Below the pieces are notes generated by a model that searched no databases, was not told the origin of the DNA, and worked only from the letters and a program-made list of their open reading frames with translations. A stretch of DNA of 64,000 nucleotides from Cupriavidus necator A5-1 (GTDB taxonomy: Bacteria > Pseudomonadota > Gammaproteobacteria > Burkholderiales > Burkholderiaceae), in assembly GCF_000744095.1 (NCBI RefSeq), contig NZ_JQLI01000001.1:744001-808000 (forward strand), given 5' to 3'. Made by a program: the position numbers and the translations under genes. This document shows, one piece after another, positions 1-9,782 of the stretch (within the stretch, counting starts at the first letter, position 1; every line of letters starts with the position of its first letter).

Positions 1-1
1 C

Positions 2-472
2 CGAGCGCTCGGCGTCGGCGCGATCATTGTGACCATCGCCGTTGTCTCACGGCAAGTCTATCTGCGAGTCGCCGCGGAAGCTGACTTAGTCGGGGCGGAT
101 GAGGAACCCGCGGCAATGATGTTGATCCGATGTGAAACGATGCATTTCCGCCTTCAGAATCGGTACAGGTCCGCCGACACGGCGGCTGCAGACGAGCCGC
201 CACGCGCTCGTTGTGAGAGTCTTGAACTCGGCGGACGCTCGATCCAGCCGCTAGTTCACCTCCGACAAGCGGTCCGGCAACGGGAGGGAGTTGAGCAGCT
301 TCGGCCCATCTCGTTTTACAGAAGTCATGCGCCTTCGTTGCGTAGAGCCAGAATTGTGGCTGCAGCATTCATGGTTCTCTGCAAGCCGATCCAGAGCGTC
401 TTTGCGCCGGGTTCGCCGTCGCTCTTGCGGCCCAAGAAGCCACCCAGTGATGCAATCAGGCGAATTATTTGA
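2..472 (+). CDS. Partial small membrane-anchored hypothetical protein (5' end outside window)
   Basis: The reading frame is already open at the window edge and begins with a hydrophobic stretch (ALGVGAIIVTIAVV), so the start lies upstream. It is followed by the motifs SRQVYLR and MMLIRCE. The same motifs recur in the gene at 38469-38714, which ends shortly after an ARCRES tail. Here the equivalent ARCES is read through, and the frame continues to 472 into DNA flanking an IS4 remnant. The original gene therefore probably ended near 225 and the rest is chimeric. Function unknown; likely one N-terminal membrane helix with a short soluble tail. Confidence 0.45.
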   Translation, partial: RALGVGAIIVTIAVVSRQVYLRVAAEADLVGADEEPAAMMLIRCETMHFRLQNRYRSADTAAADEPPRARCESLELGGRSIQPLVHLRQAVRQREGVEQLRPISFYRSHAPSLRRARIVAAAFMVLCKPIQSVFAPGSPSLLRPKKPPSDAIRRII

Positions 473-850
473 TTGAGCGTGGGTGGCTTTGGAGGGCGCG
501 GCTTCTTCGACAGCAGATAGGCACCCCGTATCTCGTCGGCATCAAAGAACAGCGACGCGTCCAGTTCGGGGCAGGTTCTCCCCAGGCGCATCAGTCGCGC
601 AATACGCCACGAGACCACCATGTAAAACACGAGCGCACGTTCGACTCGGTCCATGTGCGAGAGCTGTAACGCTTCCACCTTGCAAGCGTTTTTCAGCACA
701 TGAAAGAACATCTCGATCTCCCATCTGGCCCGATACCAATCGATTAGCTCGATCACCGCATCAAGATCTTGCGCGTCCCGATTAGTCAGTAATCGCCACA
801 CCACAGGCTTCACGCCGGCCGGCGCGCCGCGTTCCTCGGCCACCAGGCAG
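325..850 (-). pseudogene. IS4-family (Tn5-like) transposase, C-terminal fragment
   Basis: About 175 residues match the C-terminal part of IS4-group DDE transposases. The diagnostic YREK signature is complete: Tyr, two residues, Arg, three residues, Glu, six residues, Lys within YRARWEIEMFFHVLK. It is preceded by a typical PVVWRLLTNR strand. The N-terminal two thirds, with the first catalytic Asp residues, are missing, and the fragment ends abruptly near 850 against a LysR gene body. It is a dead remnant, and its insertion or deletion removed the 5' part of the LysR gene. Confidence 0.8.
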
Positions 851-1607
851 GTGAGCCAGCGCGTCAAGCAAAGGCTGGTGCTGACCGATGCAGGCCATAC
901 TTATGTGCGCGACATTCGCGCGGCGCTGGAGCAGATGCAGGCGGCCACGGTCAACCTGCTGGCCCACCAGGCAAGGCGGAATCCTGAACCTGGCGACGCC
1001 GCCCGCGTTCTGTGTCAAGTGGCTTATCCCCCGGCTGGAACGCTTCAGCAACGAGCATCCGGAAATCCTGGTCAACCTCGCCACGCGGGCGAGGCCCTTC
1101 GATTTCGATACGGATGCCGAGCCACTGGATGCGGCGATTCACTATGGCAACAACGACTGGCCCTCGGTGCTGTCGCACCGCCTGGTAGGGGATGAGGTGG
1201 TACCGGTCTGTTCCGCCGCCTACCTCGCCAGCCAGCCCCCGTTGAATGCCCCGAAGGATCTCCGTCGACATGCGCTGTTGCAGCAGACCCGTCGGCCTAA
1301 CTGGTGGCGCGATTGGCTCGACGCCAAGCTCGTGCAAGACGTCAACGCCTGGGCGGGCCCGCGCTTCGAACACTTCTACATGATCATGCAGGCCGCCGTC
1401 GCCGGCCTGGGCGTGGCTCTTCTGCCGCGCCTGCTAGTCAACGACGATGTCCTGCTCGGGCGGCTGCTTATCCCCTTCGACGAGCCGTTCACCACCGCCG
1501 ACGCCTATTGCCTGGTCTATCCGGCCGCCAAGCGGAACGACCCCAAGCTGGAAATGTTGCGCCGCTGGCTGTTGCGAGAGGCCGACGAAGCCAGGCAAGT
1601 CGTTTAG
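851..1607 (+). pseudogene. LysR-family regulator, 5'-truncated and frameshifted
   Basis: The first part reads RLVLTDAGHTYVRDIRAALE, the end of a LysR winged-helix domain and its linker helix. Near 970 the frame shifts, and the remainder (to 1607) is a complete LysR substrate-binding domain of the GcvA type (GGILNLATPPAFCVKWLIPR; FDFDTDAEPLDAAIHYG). The DNA-recognition helix is missing because the IS4 remnant replaces it. Both the truncation and the frameshift make it non-functional. It may once have regulated a neighbouring operon. Confidence 0.8.
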
Positions 1608-1678
1608 CCTGGCCGGCTGGTTCTATCGTCGAGCAGGGCGAACCTCTCGCGCGTAGCCATATCGCACCGGACAGGCCG

Positions 1679-2143
1679 CTATCCGGCCGGCATGCCATCC
1701 CGCCAAGGCAAGGGCGTGCGGCCTGCCTGATGCAAGCGGCGAGTGGACGCCCAGTACAGGGAACGCAAGGCAGGGTCGCGCGAGATCGCGACCTTGCTTG
1801 CGCAACGTTCAAGCAGTAACGGGGCTAGCGGCAGCGCGAATTCAGCCGCGCAAGCCACCAGCACCACTGCTTCCCGAACCGCATCGCGCTCAAGGCATCG
1901 CCGCAGGTCCAGGTGTACGGCGGCACGGTAAGCTTCCAGCGGAAAGGCAGAGTCGCGACGGGCCACGTTCCACAAGTGCCGCGACCGCGCTCTGACTTCG
2001 AGCAGCAATACGCTGCTGGGGCAAAGGAGGCGCCGCGCGCCATCCCGCTGGCGCGTCTGTTTCATCGTGGAGTTCGCGGCAATGGCATGCACCTCGAAGT
2101 GTAATCCGCTCCGGGCGAGCCACGCGTTTGCAACCGCTCGCAT
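1679..2143 (-). CDS. Hypothetical protein, doubtful
   Basis: A 154-codon frame with an AAGGCAGG-like ribosome site a few bases before the ATG. The translation is Leu/Ala/Arg-rich with no family I recognise, and overlapping frames on both strands are also open, which is common in GC-rich DNA. It lies in the 620-bp gap between the LysR pseudogene and the FAD oxidoreductase. I see nothing else in this gap. It may be a decayed gene rather than an expressed one. Confidence 0.2.
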   Translation of the reverse strand: MRAVANAWLARSGLHFEVHAIAANSTMKQTRQRDGARRLLCPSSVLLLEVRARSRHLWNVARRDSAFPLEAYRAAVHLDLRRCLERDAVREAVVLVACAAEFALPLAPLLLERCASKVAISRDPALRSLYWASTRRLHQAGRTPLPWRDGMPAG

Positions 2144-2227
2144 GCCTGCCTTGCTGGTAACGAGCCGCTCATGCCTTGTATATCTGGTCGCCTCGCGGGG
2201 CCTTGGATTGGCAAAGTGACGCGGTGC

Positions 2228-3565
2228 CTAGGCGCGCGGCGTCAGGATCGCACCCTCGCTTTCCAGCCGTGCCTGCAAGGGCTTCACCTGCACTGCCCGG
2301 GGATTGGCATCATGCGCCAGGCACATGGCAGCTGCCGTCCCGGCCGCCTCGCCCATGGCGAAGCAGGCGCCACCGATTCGCGCGGAAGCCTGCGCCATAT
2401 GGGAGGCAGACAGGTTCCTGCCAGCCACAACAAGGTTGTCGGACCCCTTCACCAGCAGGCAGCCATAGGGGATGCCGTACCACTCGCCGTCGGGCAGGAA
2501 GTCCCAGACGGTGTCGCGGCCGGCACCGTGTTTCTCGAGAGCCCACGAGGAACAGGCAATGCGGTCGTCCGGTTTCACGCACCCGCGCACATCGGCTTCC
2601 GTCAGTGTTATGTCTCCACGGATGCGCCGGCTCTCGCGGATGCCGACGCCGGCACCGATATCGATGACCCGGGCCTTGCCGAATCCAGGCACGTACTTGC
2701 GGAATACCTCCTCGTACATTGATACCTGGCGTCGACCGGTGCGCTCGGCCTCGGTCAGCTGGGCCGGGTCGAGCAGGTTGAACGGCAGTCCGTCGCCATC
2801 GCCCAACTTGGTCACATTGAGATGGAACACGCCGTCGATCGGGTTGATATGCATGCCGATAGTGGTGCGGGGCAGAGGATAGCCTTCGGCGACGGCGCTT
2901 TCCAGCAAGTCGCGCATTTGCGGGCGGGTCAGGCGCGCGGCGCGCGCCACGTCCACGTTGACGAAGCGGAACATCGACGATCCGAACTGCCTCTCGTCGC
3001 CTTTGCCGACTTCGAAATCCGCGCCGGCATGCGCAGCGACATCGCCGTCGCCGGACGCGTCGATCACCACGCGCGGCACGATGGCGCCGCGGCCCGCCTT
3101 GGACTCCACGATCACGGCGGTGACTCGCTGGCCGTCCTTCTGCACGCCGACGGCATAGGTGTGGAGCAGCACGTCTACGCCATGGGCCGCTGCCATGTCA
3201 TCCGCGACCATCTTGAATGCGACGGGTTCATACGGCGAGCCGACGATTTTTCCGTGGCGCAGCGGATCGAGGAAGCCATCGCGTTGCTTCAACCTATCTT
3301 CCAGTTCGAGATAGATGCCGCCTACCACGCGCGCCAGCCGCTGTTCGTCAACGATCATATGCGTACCGCAGATGCCGCCGAGCGTCACCGCGGCGAAAGT
3401 CCCGCCAAGAAAGCCGTAGCGTTCGATCAGCATCGTCCGCGCGCCGCCGCGCGATGCAGCGCAGGCGGCGGCAAGGCCGGCGGAGCCTCCCCCAACGACG
3501 AGGACGTCGGGTTCGGCGATGACCGGGATTTCCCGGGGAATCTCCTGAATGGTCTTGAGTGCCAT
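2228..3565 (-). CDS. FAD-dependent oxidoreductase
   Basis: The 445-aa protein starts at the ATG preceded by a strong AAAGGAGA site, not at the longer in-frame start at 3733. Near the N-terminus it has a Rossmann dinucleotide-binding motif, VLVVGGGSAGLAAACAASRG, followed by an acidic end-of-strand residue in IERYGFLGG. This is the pattern of the FAD_oxidored family, often annotated as FAD-dependent oxidoreductase. Further FAD-contact motifs appear at DASGDGDVAAHAG and, near the C-terminus, GSDNLVVAGRNLSASH. It is the last gene of the five-gene minus-strand catabolic operon, about 80 bp after the aldehyde dehydrogenase. The substrate cannot be read from sequence; it probably oxidises an intermediate or a hydroxy acid. 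Cytoplasmic. Confidence 0.85.
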   Translation of the reverse strand: MALKTIQEIPREIPVIAEPDVLVVGGGSAGLAAACAASRGGARTMLIERYGFLGGTFAAVTLGGICGTHMIVDEQRLARVVGGIYLELEDRLKQRDGFLDPLRHGKIVGSPYEPVAFKMVADDMAAAHGVDVLLHTYAVGVQKDGQRVTAVIVESKAGRGAIVPRVVIDASGDGDVAAHAGADFEVGKGDERQFGSSMFRFVNVDVARAARLTRPQMRDLLESAVAEGYPLPRTTIGMHINPIDGVFHLNVTKLGDGDGLPFNLLDPAQLTEAERTGRRQVSMYEEVFRKYVPGFGKARVIDIGAGVGIRESRRIRGDITLTEADVRGCVKPDDRIACSSWALEKHGAGRDTVWDFLPDGEWYGIPYGCLLVKGSDNLVVAGRNLSASHMAQASARIGGACFAMGEAAGTAAAMCLAHDANPRAVQVKPLQARLESEGAILTPRA

Positions 3566-3647
3566 GGGTCGTTCTCCTTTACTCTTGTGTAGTTGTTTTG
3601 CGGCGCCGGTCAATGAATGCGCAAGGTGCTTGCGCGGCACTTGCCCG

Positions 3648-5099
3648 CTAGCAATGCGTGATGTATTTGATAACCAGGTAGCCGTCGAAACTCTCCGTAC
3701 CACCTTCGCTGCCGACACCGCTGTCCTTGACACCGCCGAACGGCGTTTCCGCCAGGGCGCTGCCGAAATGGTTGATGTTGACCATGCCGGCCTCCAGCGC
3801 GCCGCTCGCGTACGTCGCCGTCTTCAGTGATTCGGTAAAGACATAGGACGACAGCCCGAAGGGCAGGGCGTTGGCTCGCGCGATAGCCTCCTGTGGATCG
3901 CTGAAGCGCAGCAGTGGCGCGATGGGGCCGAACGGCTCGTTGGTCAGGAGACGAGCATCTGCTGGTAGGTCGGTAACGACGGTCGGTGCGAAGAAATGGC
4001 CGGTGTGACCTAGCCGGGCGCCGCCGGTGGCAATCTTTCCCCCGCGGGCAAGCGCGTCGTCCACGAAGGCTTCCATTTCCACCACGCGGCGGGCGTGGGC
4101 GAGTGGGCCCATCTCCACACCGCTGTCCAGGCCATTGCCAACCTTGATCGATGCCAGTGTTTCCGTAAACCGCGCGGCGAAGCGGTCGTACACTTTGCTC
4201 TGCACGAAGAAGCGGGACGGCGATACGCAGACCTGCCCTGCATTGCGGACCTTGAAGCGCGCAAGCATGGTGGCCGCGGTGTCCACATCCGCATCGTCGA
4301 AGACTAGCACCGGCGAATGGCCCCCGAGTTCCCATGTGCCCCGCTTCATGTGGGCACCGGCCAGCGAGGCGAGCTGTTTGCCGACACCGACTGAACCCGT
4401 GAAGGATACTTTCCGCACGCTCGGCGAGCGAATCAGGTAATCCGAAATTTCAGACGGCACGCCCCACACGATGTTGAGGCAGCCAGGAGGCAGGCCGGCA
4501 TCGTGGAACAACCTCGCCAGCGCCACGACGGCGCTGGGCGAATCTTCCGGTCCCTTGAGGATCAGCGTGCAACCGCTGCCCAGCGCGGCCACCATCTTTC
4601 GCAGGGCCTGGTTGAACGGGAAATTCCATGGGGTGAACGCGGCGCAAACACCCACTGGCTCCCGCACCACGATCTGACGCACATTTGGCTGGCGCGGCGG
4701 AATCACGCGGCCGTAAATGCGGCGGCATTCCTCCGCATGCCACTCGGCATGCTCCGCGCAGCTCAGGACTTCGGCGATGGCTTCACTCAGCGGCTTGCCC
4801 TGGTCTCGCGTGATGTTCCTGCCAATCTCGGAGGCCCGCTCACGCGCGAGCTCGGCGACCTTGCGCAGGATGCGCGAGCGATCCAGCGGAGAGCTCTTGC
4901 TCCAGGATACGAAGGCGCGTTCGGCCGCGGACAGCGCGCGGTCGAGATCCGCACGGCTGGCGTGCGGCAAGTGCGCAAGGACCTCGCCCGTGGCGGGATT
5001 GCGCACCTCCTCAGTCCGGCGGCCATCGGATTCGACAAATTCTCCTTCGATATAGAGCGCAAGTGTTTCGTAGATATCGGACAAGTTGAGTCCTTTCAT
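3648..5099 (-). CDS. NAD(P)-dependent aldehyde dehydrogenase
   Basis: 483 aa, the usual length for the ALDH superfamily. The catalytic cysteine lies in [14 protein letters not shown] (about residue 291) and the general-base glutamate in [12 protein letters not shown]. The coenzyme-binding segment [12 protein letters not shown] and the N-terminal PWNFPFNQ motif are also present. Closest family features are those of succinate-semialdehyde / alpha-ketoglutarate-semialdehyde type enzymes. It sits between the ThDP-dependent enzyme and the FAD oxidoreductase. The simplest inference is that it oxidises the aldehyde released by decarboxylation to the acid. The ribosome site before this ATG is weak, so translation may depend on coupling to the upstream gene 38 bp away. 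Confidence 0.92.
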   Translation of the reverse strand: MKGLNLSDIYETLALYIEGEFVESDGRRTEEVRNPATGEVLAHLPHASRADLDRALSAAERAFVSWSKSSPLDRSRILRKVAELARERASEIGRNITRDQGKPLSEAIAEVLSCAEHAEWHAEECRRIYGRVIPPRQPNVRQIVVREPVGVCAAFTPWNFPFNQALRKMVAALGSGCTLILKGPEDSPSAVVALARLFHDAGLPPGCLNIVWGVPSEISDYLIRSPSVRKVSFTGSVGVGKQLASLAGAHMKRGTWELGGHSPVLVFDDADVDTAATMLARFKVRNAGQVCVSPSRFFVQSKVYDRFAARFTETLASIKVGNGLDSGVEMGPLAHARRVVEMEAFVDDALARGGKIATGGARLGHTGHFFAPTVVTDLPADARLLTNEPFGPIAPLLRFSDPQEAIARANALPFGLSSYVFTESLKTATYASGALEAGMVNINHFGSALAETPFGGVKDSGVGSEGGTESFDGYLVIKYITHC

Positions 5100-5137
5100 C
5101 GGAGACTGGCTGAGTTGGCGGTGCCCGCCACCCGGCC

Positions 5138-6814
5138 TTACTGAGGGAGGCTCGCCTGAAGGTCGGCGAGAGTGCGGCGCGACGTCACCGCGCGGACATC
5201 GGTACGGACTTCGATCAGTGCTGCCTTGCCACTCGATCGTGCGCGTTCGAATGCGGCCGCGAAGTCCTGGGTGGAGGTCACGGTTTCGCCGTGCGCGCCA
5301 TAGGCGCGCGCCAGTGCGGCGAAGTCCGGATTCACCAGCTGCGTGCCGGATGGCCGCTCGGGGTAGTGCATCTCCTGGTGCATGCGAATGGTCCCGAACA
5401 CGCCGTTGTTAACAACGATGAAGATCACGGCAGCGTCATGCTGGATAGCCGTGGCCAATTCCTGGCCATTCATCATGAAGCAGCCATCGCCCGCGAAACA
5501 GACCACGGTTCTCTTCGGCGCAGCCAGCTTGGCCGCCACTGCTGCCGGCACCCCATAGCCCATCGCTCCGTTGGTGGGCGCCAACTGGGTTCGCCAAGGC
5601 TTGTACTGGAAGTAGCGGTGGACCCAGCCGGCATAGTTGCCGGCGCCATTGGTGATGATGGCGTCTTGCGGCAGGGCTTGCGCGAGCCCCTTGACGATCA
5701 GGGCGAGGTCGACGTCAAACGGTTGCGCCTGTGGCTCGATGTCGGCCAGATACTCGCGGTTGCTGTCGAGGGTCCATTGCCGCCAGGGGCCGCACGGGAT
5801 ATCTTCCAGTTCGGCCAGCTGGCTGGCGAAGCGTGGCATTGCTGCGTTGATCGGCAGGGCCGGCTGGTAAAGGATACCGAGCTCTTCGGCGGCCGCATGG
5901 ACATGCACGAGCGTCTGGCGCGCGTCAATGGGATCGACCAGGGTGTAGCCATTGGTGGTGGCCTCGCCCAGCCGGGCACCAACCACCAGTAGCAGGTCTG
6001 CCTGTTTCACGCGTTCGGTCAGTTGCCGACTCATGCCTAGCCCGATGTTGCCGGCATAGTTGGGATGGCGGTTGTCGAACAGGTCCTGACGGCGGAATGC
6101 GGTAGCAACGGGCAGGCCGGCCGCTTCGGCGAAGCGCTGGATGTCGCGGCAGGCTTCGGCGGTCCAGCCGCTTCCGCCGAGAATCATCAGGGGGCGTTGG
6201 GCGTTGCAGAGCAGGCTGCGCAGCGTCCGCAGGTCCTTGCTGCTCGCCGATGGTTGGGCAATCTGGCATGGCGCGGTGTCCCTCACCGTGGCGCTTGCGG
6301 TCAGCATGTCTTCCGGCAGCGCCAGAACGACCGGTCCGGGCCGGCCAGACATGGCGATCTGGAAGGCGCGGTTGACGTATTCGGGAATGCGTTGCGCCGA
6401 GTCGATACTGGCAACCCATTTCGTCATCTGGCCGAACATACGCCGGTAGTCGATCTCCTGAAATGCTTCGCGGTCGACGAAATCGCTGCCGACCTGGCCA
6501 ACGAACAGGATCATCGGCGTCGAGTCCTGGTAGGCGGTGTGGACGCCGATGCTGGCATTGGTCGCGCCAGGCCCGCGGGTGACAAAGCAGATGCCCGGCT
6601 TGCCAGTCAGCTTGCCGTAGGCTTCGGCCATGAATGCGGCGCCGCCTTCCTGGCGGCAGGTGACCAGGCGGATCGTGTCTTGCGTGTCGTGCAGTGCGTC
6701 CAGCACGGCCAGGTAACTTTCGCCCGGCACACAGAAGGCCATATCGGTGCCTTGCACCTTGAGGGCATCAACCAGGATTTGACCGCCGGAGCGGGTACTC
6801 GCGTTGTCAGGCAT
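5138..6814 (-). CDS. Thiamine-diphosphate-dependent enzyme (acetolactate synthase / decarboxylase superfamily)
   Basis: 558 aa from the ATG at 6814; a GTG at 6847 would add 11 residues. The three ThDP-enzyme domains are recognisable: an N-terminal PYR domain with the proton-relay glutamate in [16 protein letters not shown] (about residue 56), a central domain, and a C-terminal PP domain. The PP domain carries the GDG...NN cofactor motif ([12 protein letters not shown] about residue 441, ending in VVNN). The family includes acetolactate synthase, benzoylformate decarboxylase, sulfoacetaldehyde acetyltransferase and oxalyl-CoA decarboxylase. Sequence reading cannot choose among these. Next to an aldehyde dehydrogenase and a 2-oxoglutarate dioxygenase, a 2-oxoacid decarboxylase role is the most likely inference. 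Confidence 0.88.
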   Translation of the reverse strand: MPDNASTRSGGQILVDALKVQGTDMAFCVPGESYLAVLDALHDTQDTIRLVTCRQEGGAAFMAEAYGKLTGKPGICFVTRGPGATNASIGVHTAYQDSTPMILFVGQVGSDFVDREAFQEIDYRRMFGQMTKWVASIDSAQRIPEYVNRAFQIAMSGRPGPVVLALPEDMLTASATVRDTAPCQIAQPSASSKDLRTLRSLLCNAQRPLMILGGSGWTAEACRDIQRFAEAAGLPVATAFRRQDLFDNRHPNYAGNIGLGMSRQLTERVKQADLLLVVGARLGEATTNGYTLVDPIDARQTLVHVHAAAEELGILYQPALPINAAMPRFASQLAELEDIPCGPWRQWTLDSNREYLADIEPQAQPFDVDLALIVKGLAQALPQDAIITNGAGNYAGWVHRYFQYKPWRTQLAPTNGAMGYGVPAAVAAKLAAPKRTVVCFAGDGCFMMNGQELATAIQHDAAVIFIVVNNGVFGTIRMHQEMHYPERPSGTQLVNPDFAALARAYGAHGETVTSTQDFAAAFERARSSGKAALIEVRTDVRAVTSRRTLADLQASLPQ

Positions 6815-6958
6815 CGCTTCGATAGATAAAGAGTGGCCATCGGGCACCGCGTAGGGGCCCGGCCTGTAGTCAGGATTCGAGGGGAGAACCCGGCCGAGAC
6901 CGGCACAGGTCGTGGGAGCTGTCCGGCCGCTATTCGGTTCTGTTCAGTACTGTTCAGC

Positions 6959-7945
6959 TCAGTTGAGGGTGATCTTGGCTTCCCGGATCACGGCGCGCCA
7001 TTTCCCGATTTCATTGCGCACGAAGGTATCGGTCTTCTGCGGCGTGCTGCGCACGGCCTCAGCGCCCAGTTCGGCAAGCTGCTTCCTGAATGCCGGCTCC
7101 TCGGCCGCCGCATTCAAGGCGGTGCTCAAGGTGCCGATCACCTGAGGCGAGGTCTTCGCCGGCGCGAACAGCCCGAACCATCCCAGCACTTCGTAGTCAC
7201 GCAAGCCTGTCTCGACCACCGTTGGCGCGTCGGGCAACAGCTGCGAGCGTTTGCGGCTGGTCACCGAGAGCGGGCGCAGCGAGCCGCTTTTGATGTGCGG
7301 CAGCATCACGGCGATGTTGTCGAACATGATTGGCGTGCGGCCGGCGAGCAGGTCGGGCAGGGCGGCGGAACTGCCTTTGTAGGGCACGTGGAGCATGTCG
7401 ACATCCGCCGCCTTCTTGAACAGTTCGCCGGCCAGGTGCTGGCCCGTTCCCGGGCTCGACGAAGCATAGGCCAGCTTGCCGGGGTGTTCCTTCAGATAAG
7501 ACACCAGTTCGGGAACCGAGTGTACCGGCAGCTTGGGATTGACGACGAGCACATAGGGCGTGGTTGCCACCAGGCCGACCGCCGCGAAATCCTTCTCGGT
7601 GTCGAAGGGCTGGTTGGCGTAGAGCGTCGCGTTGGTCGCGTGACTGCTCGGCGCGAACAGCAGCGTATCGCCATCAGCGGGGGCCTTGGCAACCATGCTT
7701 GCGGCGATCGACCCGCTCGCGCCAGCCCGGTTTTCCACAATCACGGTCCGGCCCAGCCTGGCGCCCAGGTTATTGGCAACCAGGCGCGCGATGACGTCTG
7801 TCGTGCCGCCCGGCGGAAATCCCACGACGATCCGCACTGGCGGTTCGGCGCGAACCGGCCTCGCCACGCCAGCCATGGCAGCCATCCCAGCCAGCAAGGA
7901 AAATACCACGGCGCGTCTGGCCGCTTTGTCGATGTATCGCTTCAT
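6959..7945 (-). CDS. Bug-family (TctC) tripartite tricarboxylate transporter periplasmic receptor
   Basis: 328 aa with a Sec signal peptide: a basic start, a hydrophobic core, and cleavage around VRAEPP. It has the family hallmark motifs VGFPPGGTTDVIARL, VENRAGASGSIA and HVPYKGSSAALPDLLAG. A strong AAGGAGGAGAC site precedes the ATG. Bug proteins are abundant in Burkholderiaceae, bind small carboxylates in the periplasm and often lack a cognate TctAB permease, as here. Its place in the operon suggests it binds the pathway substrate or a related acid. A second, broken Bug gene lies just beyond the regulator at 9779-9959. Confidence 0.93.
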   Translation of the reverse strand: MKRYIDKAARRAVVFSLLAGMAAMAGVARPVRAEPPVRIVVGFPPGGTTDVIARLVANNLGARLGRTVIVENRAGASGSIAASMVAKAPADGDTLLFAPSSHATNATLYANQPFDTEKDFAAVGLVATTPYVLVVNPKLPVHSVPELVSYLKEHPGKLAYASSSPGTGQHLAGELFKKAADVDMLHVPYKGSSAALPDLLAGRTPIMFDNIAVMLPHIKSGSLRPLSVTSRKRSQLLPDAPTVVETGLRDYEVLGWFGLFAPAKTSPQVIGTLSTALNAAAEEPAFRKQLAELGAEAVRSTPQKTDTFVRNEIGKWRAVIREAKITLN

Positions 7946-7980
7946 GTCTCCTCCTTATTCGATGGTGCCGGGCTTGCAGT

Positions 7981-8886
7981 TCAGGACACCGCGACCAGTG
8001 CGCTCTTGGCCGAGCCTTCCTCGTGCTCATCGGGCAGGACGTAGCCGGATTTTTCGCCCAGCATGGAGCAACGCATCATGTGGCGCGGCTGGGACTGGTC
8101 GAAATCCTTCAGCGCGATATGCAGCGTGCAGCGGTTGTCCCACATCACCACGTCGTTGAGATTCCAGCGGTGCCGATAGACAAACTCCGGCGAGGTCGCA
8201 TGCATGTTGAGGAAATCGAGAATAGGCTGGCTTTCTTCCTCGGTCATGCCGACGAAGTTGCGGACCCGCTCGCTGACGAACAGCGACTTGCGACCGGTAT
8301 CGGGATGGACTCGCACCAGGGGATGGACGATGGGTGGGTTCTTGGCCTTCAGGTCAGCGACCTGGGCGGGGTCGCGTCGGTTGAAACCCTTGATCAGCGT
8401 GATGTCGTGCACAGCCTCCAGGCCGTCGACGAACTTTTGCATGATTGGGCTGAGCGTCTCGTAAGCCATGTACATATTGGCAAACATCGTATCTCCCCCG
8501 ACATCCGGCTTTTCTTTGCACATCAGCACGGACCCTTTAGCGGGGCGATCGGTGTAGGAGAGGTCGGCGTGCCAGTTGCGGCCGGTGTTCCGCGTCTGCG
8601 ACGGCTTGCCGTTGACCTGTTTATTGGTGACCAGCAGCACCTCGGGATACTCCGGGTGTCTGTAATAGGGCACATTTTCATTGCGCTCAATGTCACCCAG
8701 CTTGCCCGTGAATTCGATCAGTTGCGGCGGCGTCAGATCCTGGCCAGGAAAGACCAGCACGAGGTGTTGGTGCCATGCGGCGTTCACCTGATCCACCTCG
8801 GTGCTTGACAGGGGCTTGCGCAGGTCCAATCCAAGAACCTCTGCGCCGGCTGCGTAGCCAAGCGGACGCACTTCGATATTGCTCAT
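7981..8886 (-). CDS. TauD/TfdA-family 2-oxoglutarate-dependent dioxygenase
   Basis: 301 aa from the ATG at 8886, preceded by CGGAGAT; the upstream in-frame start at 8994 lacks such a site. The Fe(II)-binding HxD pair is in NWHADLSY, and the distal histidine plus 2-oxoglutarate-binding arginine are in TLHIALKDFDQSQPRHMMR. This is the full TauD facial triad. The family hydroxylates sulfonates, phenoxyacids, carnitine-like and alkylsulfate substrates while oxidising 2-oxoglutarate to succinate. It is the first gene of the minus-strand operon, directly behind the promoter/operator at 8938-8970, and so defines the likely entry reaction. The exact substrate is unknown. Confidence 0.92.
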   Translation of the reverse strand: MSNIEVRPLGYAAGAEVLGLDLRKPLSSTEVDQVNAAWHQHLVLVFPGQDLTPPQLIEFTGKLGDIERNENVPYYRHPEYPEVLLVTNKQVNGKPSQTRNTGRNWHADLSYTDRPAKGSVLMCKEKPDVGGDTMFANMYMAYETLSPIMQKFVDGLEAVHDITLIKGFNRRDPAQVADLKAKNPPIVHPLVRVHPDTGRKSLFVSERVRNFVGMTEEESQPILDFLNMHATSPEFVYRHRWNLNDVVMWDNRCTLHIALKDFDQSQPRHMMRCSMLGEKSGYVLPDEHEEGSAKSALVAVS

Positions 8887-8937
8887 CGTTATCTCCGGGA
8901 CGATTGTTCGATTCCACCTCGCTGGAGGGGTGCAGTC

Positions 8938-8966
8938 AGTATAGTTTGTCGACTGTCGTATGTCGA
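8938..8966 (-). promoter_or_regulatory. Sigma70-like promoter for the dioxygenase operon
   Basis: On the minus strand a TCGACA -35 (8966-8961) and a perfect TATACT -10 (8943-8938) are separated by exactly 17 bp, followed by a ~50-bp leader to the ATG at 8886. The -35 and spacer lie inside the 8945-8970 palindrome, the layout expected for repression by steric block. Confidence 0.6.
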
Positions 8967-8970
8967 CAAA
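8945..8970. promoter_or_regulatory. Candidate GntR operator (perfect inverted repeat)
   Basis: TTTGTCGAC and GTCGACAAA are perfect 9-bp inverted arms around an 8-bp spacer. The heptamer TGTCGAC also recurs as a direct repeat with a degenerate middle copy (TGTCGTA). It lies in the divergent interval between the dioxygenase operon and the GntR gene, overlapping the operon promoter. GntR/FadR proteins bind such short dyads as dimers, and this is the best candidate site for the adjacent regulator. Confidence 0.6.
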
Positions 8971-9062
8971 AAACATTGATGAGGAGAGGGGCATTCCGCG
9001 GCATTCGGGCGCGGAGGGTCTGGACGGATATACTTGGCCTCACAAATTCTTCAGCTTTCCTT

Positions 9063-9782
9063 ATGTCCGGCCCCAATTCCTTCTTTGAATCCCAGACGGT
9101 CCAAGTCGGCCGCCTGGCCAAGTCGCTTCCCGAGCAAGTAGCGGAACAGTTGCTTGCGGCTGTTGCCGAAGGTGCGTTGGAACCAGGCGAGCGCCTGAAG
9201 GAGGAGACGTTCGCGGAACGCTTCGCCGTGAGCAGGAGCACCATCCGGGAAGCCATTGCCCTGCTAGAGCGGCGTGGCATCGTCGAGCGCGTCGCCCGCT
9301 ATGGGGCCCGCATCGTGATGGTTGACGCCGGCGAGATCGAAGAGATCTTCAATATACGGGCGCAGTTGCTCGGCCTGGCTGCCCGCCTTGCCGTCGAGAA
9401 AGGATCGGATGAACTGATCACAACGCTGCAGGCGCAGGCCGCGAAACTGCGTACTCTGGCCAATGACCCGACCACGGAGCCAGCCGACTACGCTAGTACC
9501 TCGATCGAAACGCAACGCCTGCTCGTGGCTGCCAACGGGCGCAAGCGGCTAGTCTCGATCTATGAGGATCTGAGCAACCATGCGGTGTGGCGGTATGCCA
9601 TCCGGGAAAAATCGATCAGCTTCCGCACCGCTCAACGCCGCATGGAGTCGGCGGACGACTGGGAGAGGCTGGTGGCTGCTATTGCTGCGCGCGACGCCGA
9701 TGGCGCTGAGCGCAACGCGAAGGCTTTGCTGCAGGCGTCATACGTAGCTGTGAAAGATCAGTTGGAAGGCAATGACGCTTGA
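9063..9782 (+). CDS. GntR/FadR-type (FCD) transcriptional regulator
   Basis: 239 aa from the ATG at 9063; longer in-frame starts run back through the operator and are rejected. The N-terminal winged helix-turn-helix shows AEQLLAAVAEGALEPGERL and SRSTIREAIALLERRGIVE, the classic GntR recognition region. The C-terminal half is an all-helical FCD ligand-binding domain (IEEIFNIRAQLLGLAARLA). It is transcribed away from the five-gene catabolic operon and most likely represses it until a pathway acid binds. Its 3' end touches the broken Bug gene on the other strand. Confidence 0.9.
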   Translation: MSGPNSFFESQTVQVGRLAKSLPEQVAEQLLAAVAEGALEPGERLKEETFAERFAVSRSTIREAIALLERRGIVERVARYGARIVMVDAGEIEEIFNIRAQLLGLAARLAVEKGSDELITTLQAQAAKLRTLANDPTTEPADYASTSIETQRLLVAANGRKRLVSIYEDLSNHAVWRYAIREKSISFRTAQRRMESADDWERLVAAIAARDADGAERNAKALLQASYVAVKDQLEGNDA

